From JBDNJM01 sp041687755 (GTDB taxonomy: Bacteria; Planctomycetota; UBA1135; GCA-002686595): a DNA stretch of 64,000 nt. The stretch lies in NCBI GenBank assembly GCA_041687755.1, contig JBDNJM010000195.1, forward strand, positions 1-64,000, written 5' to 3'. Below are positions 18,145 to 27,536 of the stretch, in pieces (the first letter of the stretch is position 1; the number at the start of each line of letters is the position of its first letter). A model generated the notes under the pieces. That model saw only the letters and a program-made list of their open reading frames with translations, was not told the origin of the DNA and searched no databases. Both the position numbers and the translations under genes were made by a program.

Positions 18145-19007
18145 CTACTTGTGGATGAAGGTGGCGGCGGAGTCCGACTCGTAGGCCCTGTACCTGCTGC
18201 ACACAGGGAAGCCGGACAAAATCGGCGCGATGGAGGCGTCCGGATCGTCCGCCGGATTCGTGCAGGTCTGTCCGGCGTACGGCTTGAACCGGACGTCGCT
18301 CGGGAGGTAATGCTCGTGCAGGACGGCATTCAGGGCGATCGTGTTGTTGATCTCGGAGTTGTCGAGCTCCACCAGAGGGGCGGACAAGCGCTCTAGGAAC
18401 AGCACCAGGTCGTCGTAGCGGCCGCCGAGGACACCGGCGCTGTAGAGCGGCTGCGCGCCGAAGCGTTCGGTCCGGGTGATCGGCAGGGATCGGCTGGCGC
18501 GGCGGAGCTTGGACTGGACCCATGTGCTGCAGCGGACCTTGTCCCAGCGGTCGCGGCCCACGAAGAGACGGGCGGAAAACCGGAACAGCTCGGCCGGGTC
18601 GGGCGTTACGACGACGTCGGTGGCGAAGGCGCCGGCCGCTCGCTGGCGCCGAAGGACCTCCAGGTAGAGGAGAAAGCGCTCGTCGTTGAGCGAGTATGGG
18701 CCCAGCCGGCAGCGCAGGAACTGGACCTCCGGCGTCTGGTAGCGCTCGACGAAGTTGGGCGAGAGCTCGTCGTGGAGGATGACGGCCTTGAGGTGGCAGC
18801 CAGGATGCTTTCGTACCACGCGGCCATGTACTCGAAGTCGTCGGGACGCACAACGACGCCATCGGCGCGGGAGCCGAGTTGGGGATCGTCGCGCGACACG
18901 AAGTAGCTCGTGAGCCGCACGACGTCGTCGGGACCAAGCAGGCCGGCGGTTGCGTCGTTCCCTTCGAGTAAGCGGCGCACAGCGGGGGGCTTGTCGGGTC
19001 GGGTCAT
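18145..19007 (-). CDS. Putative glycosyltransferase-like protein, frameshifted near codon 70
   Basis: From the ATG at 19007 the frame reads MTRPDKPPAVRRLLEGND, then DDVVRLTSYFVSRDDPQLGS and FEYMAAWYESILAA. It must then change frame near 18800 to continue as CHLKAVILHDELSPNFVERY, NDERFLLYLEVLRR, FATDVVVTPDP, YSAGVLGGRYDDLVLFLERL, NSEINNTIALNAVLHE and finally FIHK. The pattern HDxLS, N-D-x-RF, TDVxxxxxP, NAG(x)LGG and a terminal FHK resembles a family of small GT-A-like transferases, here without the typical DxD. One missing base in GGCTGCC would repair the frame. Substrate unknown; the family call is tentative. Confidence 0.45.
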
Positions 19008-19182
19008 CGAGGGCGCCGCGAGAGTGGGTCGTGGTCGTGCCGTGGAGCTGGCTCGGGCTGCTCAAGATGCAGCTTGCACCAGGAGCGGACCGATCGGAAA
19101 GCGTAGGGCCGTGCACTGATCCGGAGGAGCCGCTATCGGGGCCGGGCGGGGCCGGGCGGGGGGGGCGCGGAGGGGCTCTGCT

Positions 19183-21165
19183 ATGCTTGGCGTGATGAAA
19201 TCGGTGGGGTTAGCGATCTGCGCGACTTTCTTAGGGTCCCTAGGATTGATTCTCGGCGCCTCTGGGTGTGCGCCTGCGGGGCCGGCCGAGCCCGTGCGCG
19301 AGATCTCGGAGATTCGCAGTGAACTCCTGATCGGGACGCCCGCGTGGAGGGTCCAGTCCGCGCGGGATGGAGACTCCGAGTCGTTGCCCCGGGTCGAGGT
19401 GGTGGGACCCTCGCTGCAAATGCGGCGCGAGAAGAAGAGTTACCCCACGCTGCTGCTGCCACCGCCGGCCAGCGTCGAGCTCGGCATGCTGAGCGAGCCG
19501 CAGCACGGCGGTGAGCTGTGGCTAGAAGGCCTGGCGGGGGCGGACTACTCGGCCTGGGACTGGCTCGGGGAGCATCGCGAGGCGGCGCTCGTTCTGGAGG
19601 TGGACCTGGAGGGAGAGCGGGTCGGGACCTTCCGGTTCCAGGCGACCGGCGCTGGAGCGGAGGAGGACGGTGAGCGGGCCTGGGAGTTCCTCGGCGGCAG
19701 CTCCGCGGGGCTGCGGATCGAGTCGGGGGACCGCCTGGAGCTACGCACGCGGATCGAGCCGGAGGTTGCGGACGCGCCCGCCCTCAAGGTGGGCCTGGGC
19801 CGGCTGCGGGTCATCGAGCGGATGCGGGTGCAGCCGCAGGTCTCCGGCCCCGGCAAGCCGAACCTCGTGTTGATCGTGATGGACACCCTGCGCAGCGATC
19901 GCACGCCGTCGGGCGACGACGGCGGGCGCGTGATGCCGCACCTCGCGGCCTTGGCCGAGCGCGGTCGGACCTACACCGCGGCCTACTCCACGGCGAGCTG
20001 GACCTGGCCTTCCACGGCGTCGATCCTGACGGGACTGCAGCCCGCCGAGCACGGCGTGAAGACGTCCGCTCTGAGCTACCTGAACGGCGAGCTCGAGACC
20101 TTGCCCGAGGTTCTGGCGCGCGGCGGGATCGCGACGGCCGCGTTCGTCGGCAACCCGCTGATCGTGCCCCAGCAGAACTTTGACCAGGGCTTCCAGACCT
20201 TCGAGGGAACCACGGCGTCCCAGATGATCGACGCCAGCGAGCTGCTCGACGGCGCGCTGGAGTGGCTGACGGGTCTCGCGCCCGACGAGCGCTTCTTCCT
20301 CTACTTGCATCCAACCGATCCGCACGAGCCCCTAGACCACAGCGCGGAGTCGATCGAGCGCTTCCCGGGCCCGCGTCCGCCGGGTTACCCCGCCCACGGC
20401 AAGGTCGATATCAATATGCAGCTCAGTTCGCGCGGACAGCTGTTCAACAACGGCGGGCGGCGGGTCGCGGACAAGCACATCCGGCGCAAAGTGAGGGAGT
20501 GGTTCTTCGTCGACTACGACCGCGGCGTGTTCACCGGGGACCAACAGATCGGGCGCTTGATGGAGCAGCTCGAGGCGCTCGGCGTCCTGGAGAACACCCT
20601 CGTGGTCGTCACCTCCGACCACGGCGAGGAGCTGCTCGACCACGGAGGTCTGCTGCACGGCCACTCGCTATACCGGGAGCTGACCCAGGTGCCGTTGATC
20701 GTGGCGGGCCCGGGGATCGGTCCCGGCACCGAGTCCACGCCGCTCTCCAACCGCATTCTCGCGCCTAGTCTTGCGCGCCGAATGGGCCTGGAGCTGGACG
20801 TCGCGGAGGATCTGCCCGACCTGTTCGAGCTGGGGCTGCCCGGCGCGCAGGCCGTGTTCTTCTCGGAGTGGACCGCCAAGTGGAACAGCATGGAGACCAC
20901 CCTGGCCCTCGGCGTGCGCAGCGGGCGTTGGATGCTGCACGTCGCGCCGGAGCTAGACAAGGTGCGGCTGTTCGACCTCGAGAGGGATCCTCTGGAGCAA
21001 ACGAATGTTGCGGATCAGCACCCCGAGCGGGTCGCCGAGCTGCGCGCTCTCGCGGAGCAGCGCCAGGCCTTCTACCTCGGTCGCGCGCGCAGCGAGGGGA
21101 TGGGGGCGGGCGCGGACACGCGTTCGATGCTCGAAGAGATCGGGTACATCTACGACGGGGAGTAG
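19183..21165 (+). CDS. Lipoprotein hydrolase of the sulfatase/alkaline-phosphatase superfamily with a Thr nucleophile
   Basis: 660 residues. A lipoprotein signal ends at Cys29 (ILGASGC). Residues 60-215 form an N-terminal beta domain without a recognised family. The catalytic domain begins at PNLVLIVMDTLRSDR (metal Asp234) and ends with LVVVTSDHGEELLDHG (metal Asp-His). The nucleophile loop reads SWTWPSTASILTG, so Thr274 stands where formylglycine sulfatases have Cys or Ser, and the motif Arg is Thr. Thr nucleophiles occur in phosphotransferases and phosphodiesterases of this superfamily (for example LtaS-type), so sulfatase activity should not be assumed. A GGAGG lies upstream of the first ATG; a second ATG at 19195 is possible. 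Confidence 0.75.
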   Translation: MLGVMKSVGLAICATFLGSLGLILGASGCAPAGPAEPVREISEIRSELLIGTPAWRVQSARDGDSESLPRVEVVGPSLQMRREKKSYPTLLLPPPASVELGMLSEPQHGGELWLEGLAGADYSAWDWLGEHREAALVLEVDLEGERVGTFRFQATGAGAEEDGERAWEFLGGSSAGLRIESGDRLELRTRIEPEVADAPALKVGLGRLRVIERMRVQPQVSGPGKPNLVLIVMDTLRSDRTPSGDDGGRVMPHLAALAERGRTYTAAYSTASWTWPSTASILTGLQPAEHGVKTSALSYLNGELETLPEVLARGGIATAAFVGNPLIVPQQNFDQGFQTFEGTTASQMIDASELLDGALEWLTGLAPDERFFLYLHPTDPHEPLDHSAESIERFPGPRPPGYPAHGKVDINMQLSSRGQLFNNGGRRVADKHIRRKVREWFFVDYDRGVFTGDQQIGRLMEQLEALGVLENTLVVVTSDHGEELLDHGGLLHGHSLYRELTQVPLIVAGPGIGPGTESTPLSNRILAPSLARRMGLELDVAEDLPDLFELGLPGAQAVFFSEWTAKWNSMETTLALGVRSGRWMLHVAPELDKVRLFDLERDPLEQTNVADQHPERVAELRALAEQRQAFYLGRARSEGMGAGADTRSMLEEIGYIYDGE

Positions 21166-21206
21166 CCGGCAGGGTCGGTCGAACCCTCCCTGTCAGAAGT
21201 GCTATC

Positions 21207-23024
21207 TCAGTAGCCGAGCGTCATCAGGACGGCGTTCGAGAGATCGAGCCCGAGCGGTGCCGTGGCGGCCGGACCGACGGCTACCTGCAGCGTTGTGCGC
21301 ACGCCGTTTAAGGCCGGGTCGGCGGGGATCGGCAGGTTCGTCAGGTCGAATGCACCAGCGGCGTCCAGCGTGCCCGTCGCGAGCAGGCTCAGCGTGCCCA
21401 CATCGAGGTAGGTCGTGCAGCCGAAGCCGAGCTCGGTTGCGGGCGCGGGCGCGCCGCGGAACACGAGCACGGCTGCGCCGGGCTGGCCGTCGCGCACCTG
21501 GAGGTCGGTGCTGGATCCGAGCACGGGGTCGGTGGCGTCGAGCAGGGGCAGTTCGCCCGACGCGGCGCACGGCAGGCCGATCGGGTCGGCCGTCCCGCCG
21601 CCGGGAGCTGCGAGCAACGTGTTGCTGACGAAGGGCCCGGCGCCGGTGACGAACAGCTGTCCGTTCGCGAGCGTGATGCCCTCGGGGTTGCCGTAGTAAC
21701 TGCCCGGCTCCAGGTCGGCGTACAGCTGGGTTCCGACAGGAGTGCCGTCGGTGACCCACAGCTCGCGGCCGACACCAGAGTCGTCCTGAGCGCTGAACAG
21801 GACGCGGCGCGACCCGAAGGCTGTCATCGAGTAGATGCGGTCGCTGGGGCCGTAGAAGGGGGAATAGTCGTAGCCCTCAAACTCGCCCAGCTCGAGGAGC
21901 CCCGCCGCGTCCTCGTACCTGTAGACGCGACTGTGGCTTTGTACGGGGGCGTGGAAGATCAGGCTCCCCTCGAGCTCGGTCAGGCCTTCCGGGTTCCCGT
22001 CCGTCAGTCCTGGGTTCAGATCGGTGACCCGGACGGTTCCGGCTTCCGTGCCGTCCGTCATCCAGATCTCACGTCCGAACAGTCCATCGTCGGCGCTGAA
22101 GTACAGGTGCTCACCAACGACCGTGAGCTCTTGGGGCAGCGACTTCTCAAGCCCGGCCTGGATGTCCTTGACGCGCACGGTTCCCGCCGTGGTCCCGTCG
22201 GACTTCCAGAGCTCGGTGTTGTTCACGCCCAGCTCGGTGCCTGCGAAGTAGAGCTCACCTTGGTAGAGGACCGGCGGTCCGCCATAGGAGCTGTCGAGGA
22301 GGACCTGCTTGAGGGGCTTGGTGTTCCCGGGCGTGCCGTCGGTCCGCCATAGCTGCCGGTTGGAGAACAGATCCGAACCGGCGAAGAGCGCCGTGTTGCC
22401 CAGTCGATGAAATGCATACGGCGCGCTGTCGAGGCGCCTGAGCGGTTCGGTTCCTCCAGGCGTGCCATCGGTTCGCCAGACGCCCCAGCCGTCGGCGTCG
22501 GTGTAGGCGTTGAACACGACGGACTCCCCGATCGAAACACCTCCGATCGTGTAGCCGTAGTTGTACGTGCTGCCAGGCTTGTCGAACGTGCGCAGGAGCT
22601 GCGTGCCGGCGACCGTGCCGTCGCTGATCCATAGGTTGAGCAGGTCGCCTTCGCCTTGGCCGCCGACGCCCTCGTGGGTGGAGAAAAGGACGCGGCTGCC
22701 GAACTCGATCGCACCCAGGTCGACGGAATAGACGGCCTCCGGGTCTCCGGAATGGCAGCCGGGCAGCGGGCCGGGGTTGAGGTCTCCGAGCAGGAAGCTC
22801 GGGCCGTCGGGATAGGTGCTGGTCCAGGGTTCGTTGCCGGTGGCCGGCTGGTCCTCGGCGAGGAACAGTCGACCACCGAGGTCGAACAGCCCGAGCGGCT
22901 TGTCGACGTTCGGAACACTCACGAAGGGCGGGCCGCCCTGGGCCGGGCCCTGGGGCGCGGGGACGGCGAAGGCGGGGGAGCTCACCAGGGCGAGGCTGAG
23001 CAGAAGGGGGGTGGGGTGCGACAT
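21207..23024 (-). CDS. Exported ELWxTDGT-repeat (hyalin-like) propeller protein with C-terminal beta module
   Basis: 605 residues from the ATG at 23024, with a signal peptide (MSHPTPLLLSLALVSSPAFA). About eight units contain the signature ELW-x-TDGT-x-x-GT, for example LWISDGTVAGTQLLR, WRTDGTPGGTEPLR, LWKSDGTTAGTVRV and IWMTDGTEAGTVRV, each preceded by a strand such as VLFSAQDD. This repeat family is surface-exposed in many marine and soil bacteria, with unknown ligands. The last 125 residues (from DPIGLPCAASGELPLL to NAVLMTLGY) are the shared C-terminal module. It is convergent with the hydrolase at 21165. It is the intact counterpart of the remnant at 14.2 kb. Confidence 0.8.
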   Translation of the reverse strand: MSHPTPLLLSLALVSSPAFAVPAPQGPAQGGPPFVSVPNVDKPLGLFDLGGRLFLAEDQPATGNEPWTSTYPDGPSFLLGDLNPGPLPGCHSGDPEAVYSVDLGAIEFGSRVLFSTHEGVGGQGEGDLLNLWISDGTVAGTQLLRTFDKPGSTYNYGYTIGGVSIGESVVFNAYTDADGWGVWRTDGTPGGTEPLRRLDSAPYAFHRLGNTALFAGSDLFSNRQLWRTDGTPGNTKPLKQVLLDSSYGGPPVLYQGELYFAGTELGVNNTELWKSDGTTAGTVRVKDIQAGLEKSLPQELTVVGEHLYFSADDGLFGREIWMTDGTEAGTVRVTDLNPGLTDGNPEGLTELEGSLIFHAPVQSHSRVYRYEDAAGLLELGEFEGYDYSPFYGPSDRIYSMTAFGSRRVLFSAQDDSGVGRELWVTDGTPVGTQLYADLEPGSYYGNPEGITLANGQLFVTGAGPFVSNTLLAAPGGGTADPIGLPCAASGELPLLDATDPVLGSSTDLQVRDGQPGAAVLVFRGAPAPATELGFGCTTYLDVGTLSLLATGTLDAAGAFDLTNLPIPADPALNGVRTTLQVAVGPAATAPLGLDLSNAVLMTLGY

Positions 23025-23639
23025 CGGGGCTTGGGCAGGGACCGAAGGGCTCGAGGATCGCGGGGCTCCGCGGATCCGAGGGGGACACCCTTCGAATCGC
23101 GGGAGGACGCGGAAGCGCACAAAATCGTAAGTCCCAGCCGCCGCGGGCGGTGGGATGCAGCCCTGAAGGAGGGGCTGGACCGCTATCTGGGGGTCAGGGC
23201 CCGCCCGGCGCCCTCGCTCGAGCCTCCCCTAGAGCGTTCCAGGCGCGCGAAGCCCTTCAGAACCCCCGGAATTCCGACGTCTCGCCGGCCGTCACGGTCA
23301 GCGTGCGGCTGCGCTCGCCCTGGGTCACGAGGTACTCCCCGGGCAACAGGTTCGTATTCCACGCAACGGCCTGCTGTCGCGAGTCTCTTCGAGGTTTCTG
23401 GGTTGAACCCAGGGCCTGCCGTCGGGGGCCGGAAAGCGGCATCGTGGGCCTGCACGCGCCCTGGGGCCACTCACCGGACGCGGGGCATCGGGCATCAGGT
23501 CTCGGGCAGATAGGCTCGCGTGAACCCGAAACCCTTCTGCGGACTAGCATGGATCTTGCGGCTGACTCGAGCCCTTGTCCGGTCGGCGACCGCACCCTCA
23601 GTGAGGATCACTCAACCCCTTTGGATGGAGATCGTTCGC
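23025..23639. other. Intergenic region between divergent secreted-protein genes
   Basis: About 615 bases. It contains a short protein-coding relic on the minus strand (listed separately) and otherwise no recognised gene. Upstream signals for both divergent genes must lie here, but no confident promoter can be read. Confidence 0.4.
23257..23364 (-). pseudogene. Tail of a carboxypeptidase-regulatory-like domain, relic
   Basis: A minus-strand frame ends AWNTNLLPGEYLVTQGERSR followed by TLTVTAGETSEFRGF and a stop. The pattern L-PGxY-x-V-x-x-G followed by x-x-V-x-V-x-AGxT is the end of a carboxypeptidase-regulatory (Cna-B-like) beta-sandwich, as in the large sigma fusion of this window. Upstream sequence in the frame is not protein-like, so only the last 35 codons survive. 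Confidence 0.4.
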
Positions 23640-24761
23640 ATGGATCAACTCGTCTCGCCCTGCTTGGCCCTGCTCGCCTGCTCGGTTCCGGCCCTCGCCC
23701 AATCGCCCGTGTTCATCGTCGACGCGGCGGGCGGACCCGGCAGCACCCACACGTCGATCGGCGATGCGATCACGGCCGCACCCGACGGAGCGATCGTGCT
23801 GGTGCGCCCCGGCAACTACGTCAGCGGCTCGCCGTTCTTTCCGGAGCCGCCGACGTCGATCCAGGCGAAGTCGGTGACGGTGGTGGCCGACGGGCCCGGG
23901 TCGGTGCTGGTGTCGGGTGGCGGGTTCGCCGTCGGCCCGTCCGGCCCACAGGACTCTGTCGTGCTGCGCGGAGTTTTGATCCAGGGCGGTTCGATGAGCG
24001 TGTCTCAGGCGCAGGGGCCGGTTTGGCTCGAAGAGATTCGCAACAGCGGAGTCAGTCCTAACGACGCGCTGACGTTGAGCGTTCAGGAGAGCTCCGCGGT
24101 GGCTGCCTTGGCCTGCGAGTTTCTTGGACTCTTCGGGACCTTCTCCGGCGCGGCCGGCTGTTACCTCAGCGATTCCGCGCTGAGCTCCTACGACTCCACG
24201 TTCGTCGGAGGCGGCTTCGGCTTTTCTCACGGACCGTTCACCTTCCTGCCGGACGTGGACGTGGACGGAGACTCGAGCGTGTTCCTCTCCGGCGCGGCGC
24301 AGGTCCTGTTCGACGTCGAGCTCGACGCGAACGCGACGGCCTCGATCGCCGGCGTTTCCCTGGGGCCCCTGGACAATGACCCGAACGTCGAGCTGTTGAG
24401 CACGACGTCCCGGGGCTTCACGGCCAGCCGGACCGTGCGCGAGGGCCAGGCGGTCGTGTTCGATTTTCGCGGGGAGCCGGGCGAGATCGCGATCCTGAAC
24501 GTCTCGGGCAGCTCGCAGTCCCTGCTGGTTCCCGGGCTGGGCGGCGTTGGACTGGTGCAGCTTCCGCTGCCGCTGCTGAAGTTCGCGGGCACGATCCCGT
24601 CGGGCGGACTTCTGCAGACCACGTTGGGCGTGCCTGCGAACTTCCTGCCGCCGGGCACGGGCGCGACCTACTTCAGCCAGGGGACCTTCGGTGATCTGGT
24701 CGCGGGCTCGATCCAGATCGGCGGCGCGAGCATGACGGTCGTGCTCGACTCGAGCTTCTGA
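23640..24761 (+). CDS. Exported pectin-lyase-like beta-helix protein with C-terminal beta module
   Basis: 373 residues from the ATG at 23640, with GGAG about ten bases upstream; a start at 23625 is also possible. The signal peptide is MDQLVSPCLALLACSVPALAQ. The N-terminal block VDAAGGPGSTHTSIGDAITA and DGAIVLVRPGNYV is the typical beginning of right-handed parallel beta-helix proteins. Short turns with VLRGVLIQGG follow. The C-terminal 115 residues (from RTVREGQAVVFDFRG to MTVVLDSSF) fit the beta module shared in this window, including the YFSQGTFGDL segment. No catalytic residues are evident, so it may be adhesive or structural. Confidence 0.7.
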   Translation: MDQLVSPCLALLACSVPALAQSPVFIVDAAGGPGSTHTSIGDAITAAPDGAIVLVRPGNYVSGSPFFPEPPTSIQAKSVTVVADGPGSVLVSGGGFAVGPSGPQDSVVLRGVLIQGGSMSVSQAQGPVWLEEIRNSGVSPNDALTLSVQESSAVAALACEFLGLFGTFSGAAGCYLSDSALSSYDSTFVGGGFGFSHGPFTFLPDVDVDGDSSVFLSGAAQVLFDVELDANATASIAGVSLGPLDNDPNVELLSTTSRGFTASRTVREGQAVVFDFRGEPGEIAILNVSGSSQSLLVPGLGGVGLVQLPLPLLKFAGTIPSGGLLQTTLGVPANFLPPGTGATYFSQGTFGDLVAGSIQIGGASMTVVLDSSF

Positions 24762-24768
24762 CGGAGCT

Positions 24769-24800
24769 AGCGGGCGCGTGAGGAATCCCGCGCGCCCGCT
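24769..24800. terminator. Hairpin between convergent genes
   Basis: Arms AGCGGGCGCG (24769-24778) and CGCGCCCGCT (24791-24800) pair perfectly around a 12-base loop. It lies 8 bases after the plus-strand stop and 10 bases before the minus-strand stop, and could serve both. There is no T-tract. Confidence 0.5.
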
Positions 24801-24810
24801 CGCTCGAGTT

Positions 24811-25437
24811 CTAGCCCGCGGTGCGAGCACGACGGTTCAGCCAGGTCGTGCGCAGGACGCTCTCGAAGCGTCGGTTGGCCCCGGGGTCTGTGTTGAGTTC
24901 GATGCTCCAGACGGGCGCATCGCGAAGGTTCAGCTCCAGGCGGGGCCGACCGGCGTCGCGGGGCTCGGCGGATAGGGACATGCCGGTGATGTCCGCGTAG
25001 GCCGCCGACTTCCACTCGAACGCGCCTTCGAATCGTCTCCAGCTCAGTACGCGGCGGTCGGTGAAGACGGTGGCGTGCTGGGCGAGGCGCGTCGAAGAGT
25101 GCGCGCAGAGATAGTGCAGCCGCTCACCGCGCTTCAGCAGACCCAGAGCCGCGACCTGGTCGCGAGTGCGTCGGGGCAAGTCGTGCGCCGGGCACGGTTG
25201 CCCGGGCGGTAGGTACCCGAGGGCGCGCGCGACGAGGACGGAGCCCATAGCGAGGCATCCGAACGACAGCAGCGCGAGGGCCGTGCCACCGACGAGCTTG
25301 ATGAGGTCGGAGATCGGGTTCAGGGGCCTGTGGGGTAAGAGGTGCGAGGGCCGTGACGTGGGGGCTGCAGCCTTCGGCGGCTCCTCCGTGCAGCACGCGG
25401 GAGGCGCTGCGGGGCTTCGAGCGCTCCACGATTCCAT
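24811..25437 (-). CDS. Membrane-anchored PH-domain-like protein
   Basis: 208 residues. A Pro-rich N-terminus is followed by a strong hydrophobic region (LVGGTALALLSFGCLAMGSV), one long or two short membrane segments. After it, LLKRGERLHYLCAHSS, then HATVFTDRRVLSWRR and FEWKSAAYADITGMSL, resemble bacterial PH-like (YokE-type) beta domains. In those, the phrase V-x-T-x-R-V-L and an I-T-x-I/M strand recur. The true start may be downstream of the ATG given, nearer the membrane segment. Function unknown; probably cytoplasmic-side membrane-associated. Confidence 0.5.
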   Translation of the reverse strand: MESWSARSPAAPPACCTEEPPKAAAPTSRPSHLLPHRPLNPISDLIKLVGGTALALLSFGCLAMGSVLVARALGYLPPGQPCPAHDLPRRTRDQVAALGLLKRGERLHYLCAHSSTRLAQHATVFTDRRVLSWRRFEGAFEWKSAAYADITGMSLSAEPRDAGRPRLELNLRDAPVWSIELNTDPGANRRFESVLRTTWLNRRARTAG

Positions 25438-25536
25438 GGGCCGAGGTGAGCGGAGCGCACATCGATGGGGCCCGCGGCGTACGCTGGCGCGCTTGAGCGA
25501 TCTCTTTCACGTCCACTCTTCTTCGAGTTGCCTCTG

Positions 25537-26313
25537 ATGTCCCAAGCCGATCCTTTCGGGATTCCCGTTCCCCGTCGCGAGTTCCTGGCCGGTATCGGCG
25601 CCCTGACGGCGCTCGGTGCTGCGGGCCTGTCCGGCTCTTCCCAAGCGAGCGAGGAGGAGCCCGCGGCGACGAAGCTGGCGCCGGGCACCGTCGTGCTGTT
25701 CCAGGGCGACTCGATCACCGACGCCGGACGCAGCCGGGAGACGGCGGCAACTCCTAATGTGCAGACGGCGCTGGGCGGCGGCTACGCCGCGATTGCGGCG
25801 GCGGGGATGCTCGTCGGGCGTCCCGAGGCTCGGCTGCGGGTCTACAATCGCGGCATCAGCGGGCACAAGGTGTTCCAGCTGTCGGATCGCTGGGAGTCGG
25901 ACTGCCTCGAGCTGAGCCCCGACGTGGTCAGCGTGTTGATCGGAGTCAACGACATCTGGCACGCGCGCAACGGGGAGTACGACGGCACCGTCGAGGTCTA
26001 TGAGCGCGACTACGACGCGCTGCTCGCGCGCACCCGCGCGGAGCTGCCCGACGTCCGGCTGGTGGTCTGCGAGCCGTTCGTCCTGCGCTGTGGGGCGGTG
26101 GACGACTCTTGGTTCCCCGAGTTCGACGCGTATCGGGCCGCGGCGCAGCGCGTGGCGAGCGCCCACGCTGCCACCTGGGTCGGCTTCCAGACGATGTTCG
26201 ACGCCGCGCTCGAGTTCGCGCCGGCGGAGCACTGGGCCGGCGACGGCGTGCACCCCTCGGGCGCGGGCGCCGCGCTGATGGCGCAGACCTGGCGCGCGGC
26301 CGTCGGAATCTGA
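25537..26313 (+). CDS. Tat-exported SGNH/GDSL hydrolase
   Basis: 258 residues from the ATG at 25537. The twin-arginine signal is PRREFLAGIGALTALGAAG, which implies folded export by the Tat route. SGNH blocks are clear: VVLFQGDSITDAG (nucleophile Ser), the Gly block in NRGISGHKV, LIGVNDIWH (block III Asn) and WAGDGVHPSGAG (Asp-His). The family includes esterases, lipases and acetylxylan or rhamnogalacturonan acetylesterases, so deacetylation of polysaccharides outside the cell is plausible. Substrate not determinable. It is a single gene; the MacA-like gene starts 165 bases later. Confidence 0.88.
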   Translation: MSQADPFGIPVPRREFLAGIGALTALGAAGLSGSSQASEEEPAATKLAPGTVVLFQGDSITDAGRSRETAATPNVQTALGGGYAAIAAAGMLVGRPEARLRVYNRGISGHKVFQLSDRWESDCLELSPDVVSVLIGVNDIWHARNGEYDGTVEVYERDYDALLARTRAELPDVRLVVCEPFVLRCGAVDDSWFPEFDAYRAAAQRVASAHAATWVGFQTMFDAALEFAPAEHWAGDGVHPSGAGAALMAQTWRAAVGI

Positions 26314-26478
26314 ACCTGCGGTGAGCCCGGCGCGGACAACCCTCCAACGCGGATGAGGTCGAGGCGTCCCTGATTCTCGAAATTTTGGGGGGTCTCGCAC
26401 TCACTGTTCTATGGATGGCGGCCTTCGGGCATCCCCCCCCCCGCGCCGTCGACCCCTCCCTCAAGCTGAGTCCCCCCC

Positions 26479-27528
26479 ATGATCCGTTGGTCGAGTCGTT
26501 GCTTGGTGTTGCTGTTGGTCGCGAGCTGTGGAGGCGGAGAGGTCGAGGAGCGCGCCGTGCACCGCGTCGAGCTGGGCGAGGTCGCGCAGGAGGCGGTCGC
26601 GGTCGGTGAGGTCGGGCCCCGAGTACAGGTGCCGGTGCATCCGAACTGGGGCGGGGTCGTGACGCGACGACTTGTCGAGCTCGGGGATCGGGTCGAGGCC
26701 GGGACGCCGCTGCTCGAGGTGCGGCCGCTGCTGACGGACCAGGATCGCCTGCGCATCGAGCGGCAGATGACGGGGGCCGAGGAGGGCTTCGATGCGGCGG
26801 CGGAGATTGCGAGCGGGAGCAACCTGATGGGGTGGGCGATGCGCGCCATTCAGGGGAGATCGAGCATGGAACGCCTGCAGGCGGGGGCCGAGCGCTCGCG
26901 CGCCGATGCGGAGCTGCAGCAGAAGTTGATGCTCGAGGGCCAGGCGGAGCTGGATGGGCTGGTGCTGGACTGGGTGGTGCGAGCGCCGATCGCGGGGCGG
27001 GTGGTGGAGCTGCCGGTCGAGCTCGGGCAACCCGTCACGCCGGCTTCGACCTTTGGGGCGGGGACGCTGCTGCTGACCATCGCGGACCTCGATCGCCCCG
27101 TGTTTCGGGGCACCGTGGACGAGCTGGACGCGGGGCGGCTGGCGGCGGGTATGCCGGCGCAACTCGAACTGGGGGCGCTGCCGGGTGTCGAGGTGGCCGG
27201 GGAGCTGCGGCAAATTTCCCTGTTGGCGGGAGAGCGTAACGGGGCGACGGTGTTCGACGTCGTTCTGGACGTGGTGGTGCCCGAGGACGTCGTGCTGCGG
27301 GCCGGCTACTCCGCGGTCGCGCGCATCGCCGTGCGCCGCGCGCAGGACGTGGCGGTGCTTCCGGAGCGGCTGGTCGACTACCGCGAGGACGGCGCATTCG
27401 TCTTGGTGGAGGTGGATGGAGGTCCGGACGAGGAGCGGCGCGTCGAGGTCGGTGCCAGCGATGGGCTGACGGTCGCCGTGCTCGAAGGGCTGGCCGAGGG
27501 CGAGAACGTCCTCGAGCCGGGGAGCTGA
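26479..27528 (+). CDS. Periplasmic adaptor (membrane fusion) lipoprotein of a MacAB-type exporter
   Basis: 349 residues with a lipobox (LVLLLVASC). VHPNWGGVVTRRLVELGDRVEAG is the first lipoyl half and DWVVRAPIAGRVVELPVELG the second. A short helical hairpin lies between them and a beta-barrel domain follows (PVFRGTVDELDAGRLAAG). The hairpin is short compared with MacA. It would bridge the FtsX-type permeases encoded next door to an outer-membrane channel; no TolC gene is in the window. The four genes 26479-30664 form one tight operon, with gaps of 8, -1 and 3 bases. Confidence 0.85.
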   Translation: MIRWSSRCLVLLLVASCGGGEVEERAVHRVELGEVAQEAVAVGEVGPRVQVPVHPNWGGVVTRRLVELGDRVEAGTPLLEVRPLLTDQDRLRIERQMTGAEEGFDAAAEIASGSNLMGWAMRAIQGRSSMERLQAGAERSRADAELQQKLMLEGQAELDGLVLDWVVRAPIAGRVVELPVELGQPVTPASTFGAGTLLLTIADLDRPVFRGTVDELDAGRLAAGMPAQLELGALPGVEVAGELRQISLLAGERNGATVFDVVLDVVVPEDVVLRAGYSAVARIAVRRAQDVAVLPERLVDYREDGAFVLVEVDGGPDEERRVEVGASDGLTVAVLEGLAEGENVLEPGS

Positions 27529-27536
27529 AAACGACA

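Noticed and set aside
18035..18937. Apparent N-terminal extension of about 300 residues on the formylglycine sulfatase
   Set aside because: The extension overlaps the glycosyltransferase-like gene in another frame and is Pro/Arg-rich. The ATG at 18034 starts a clean signal peptide.
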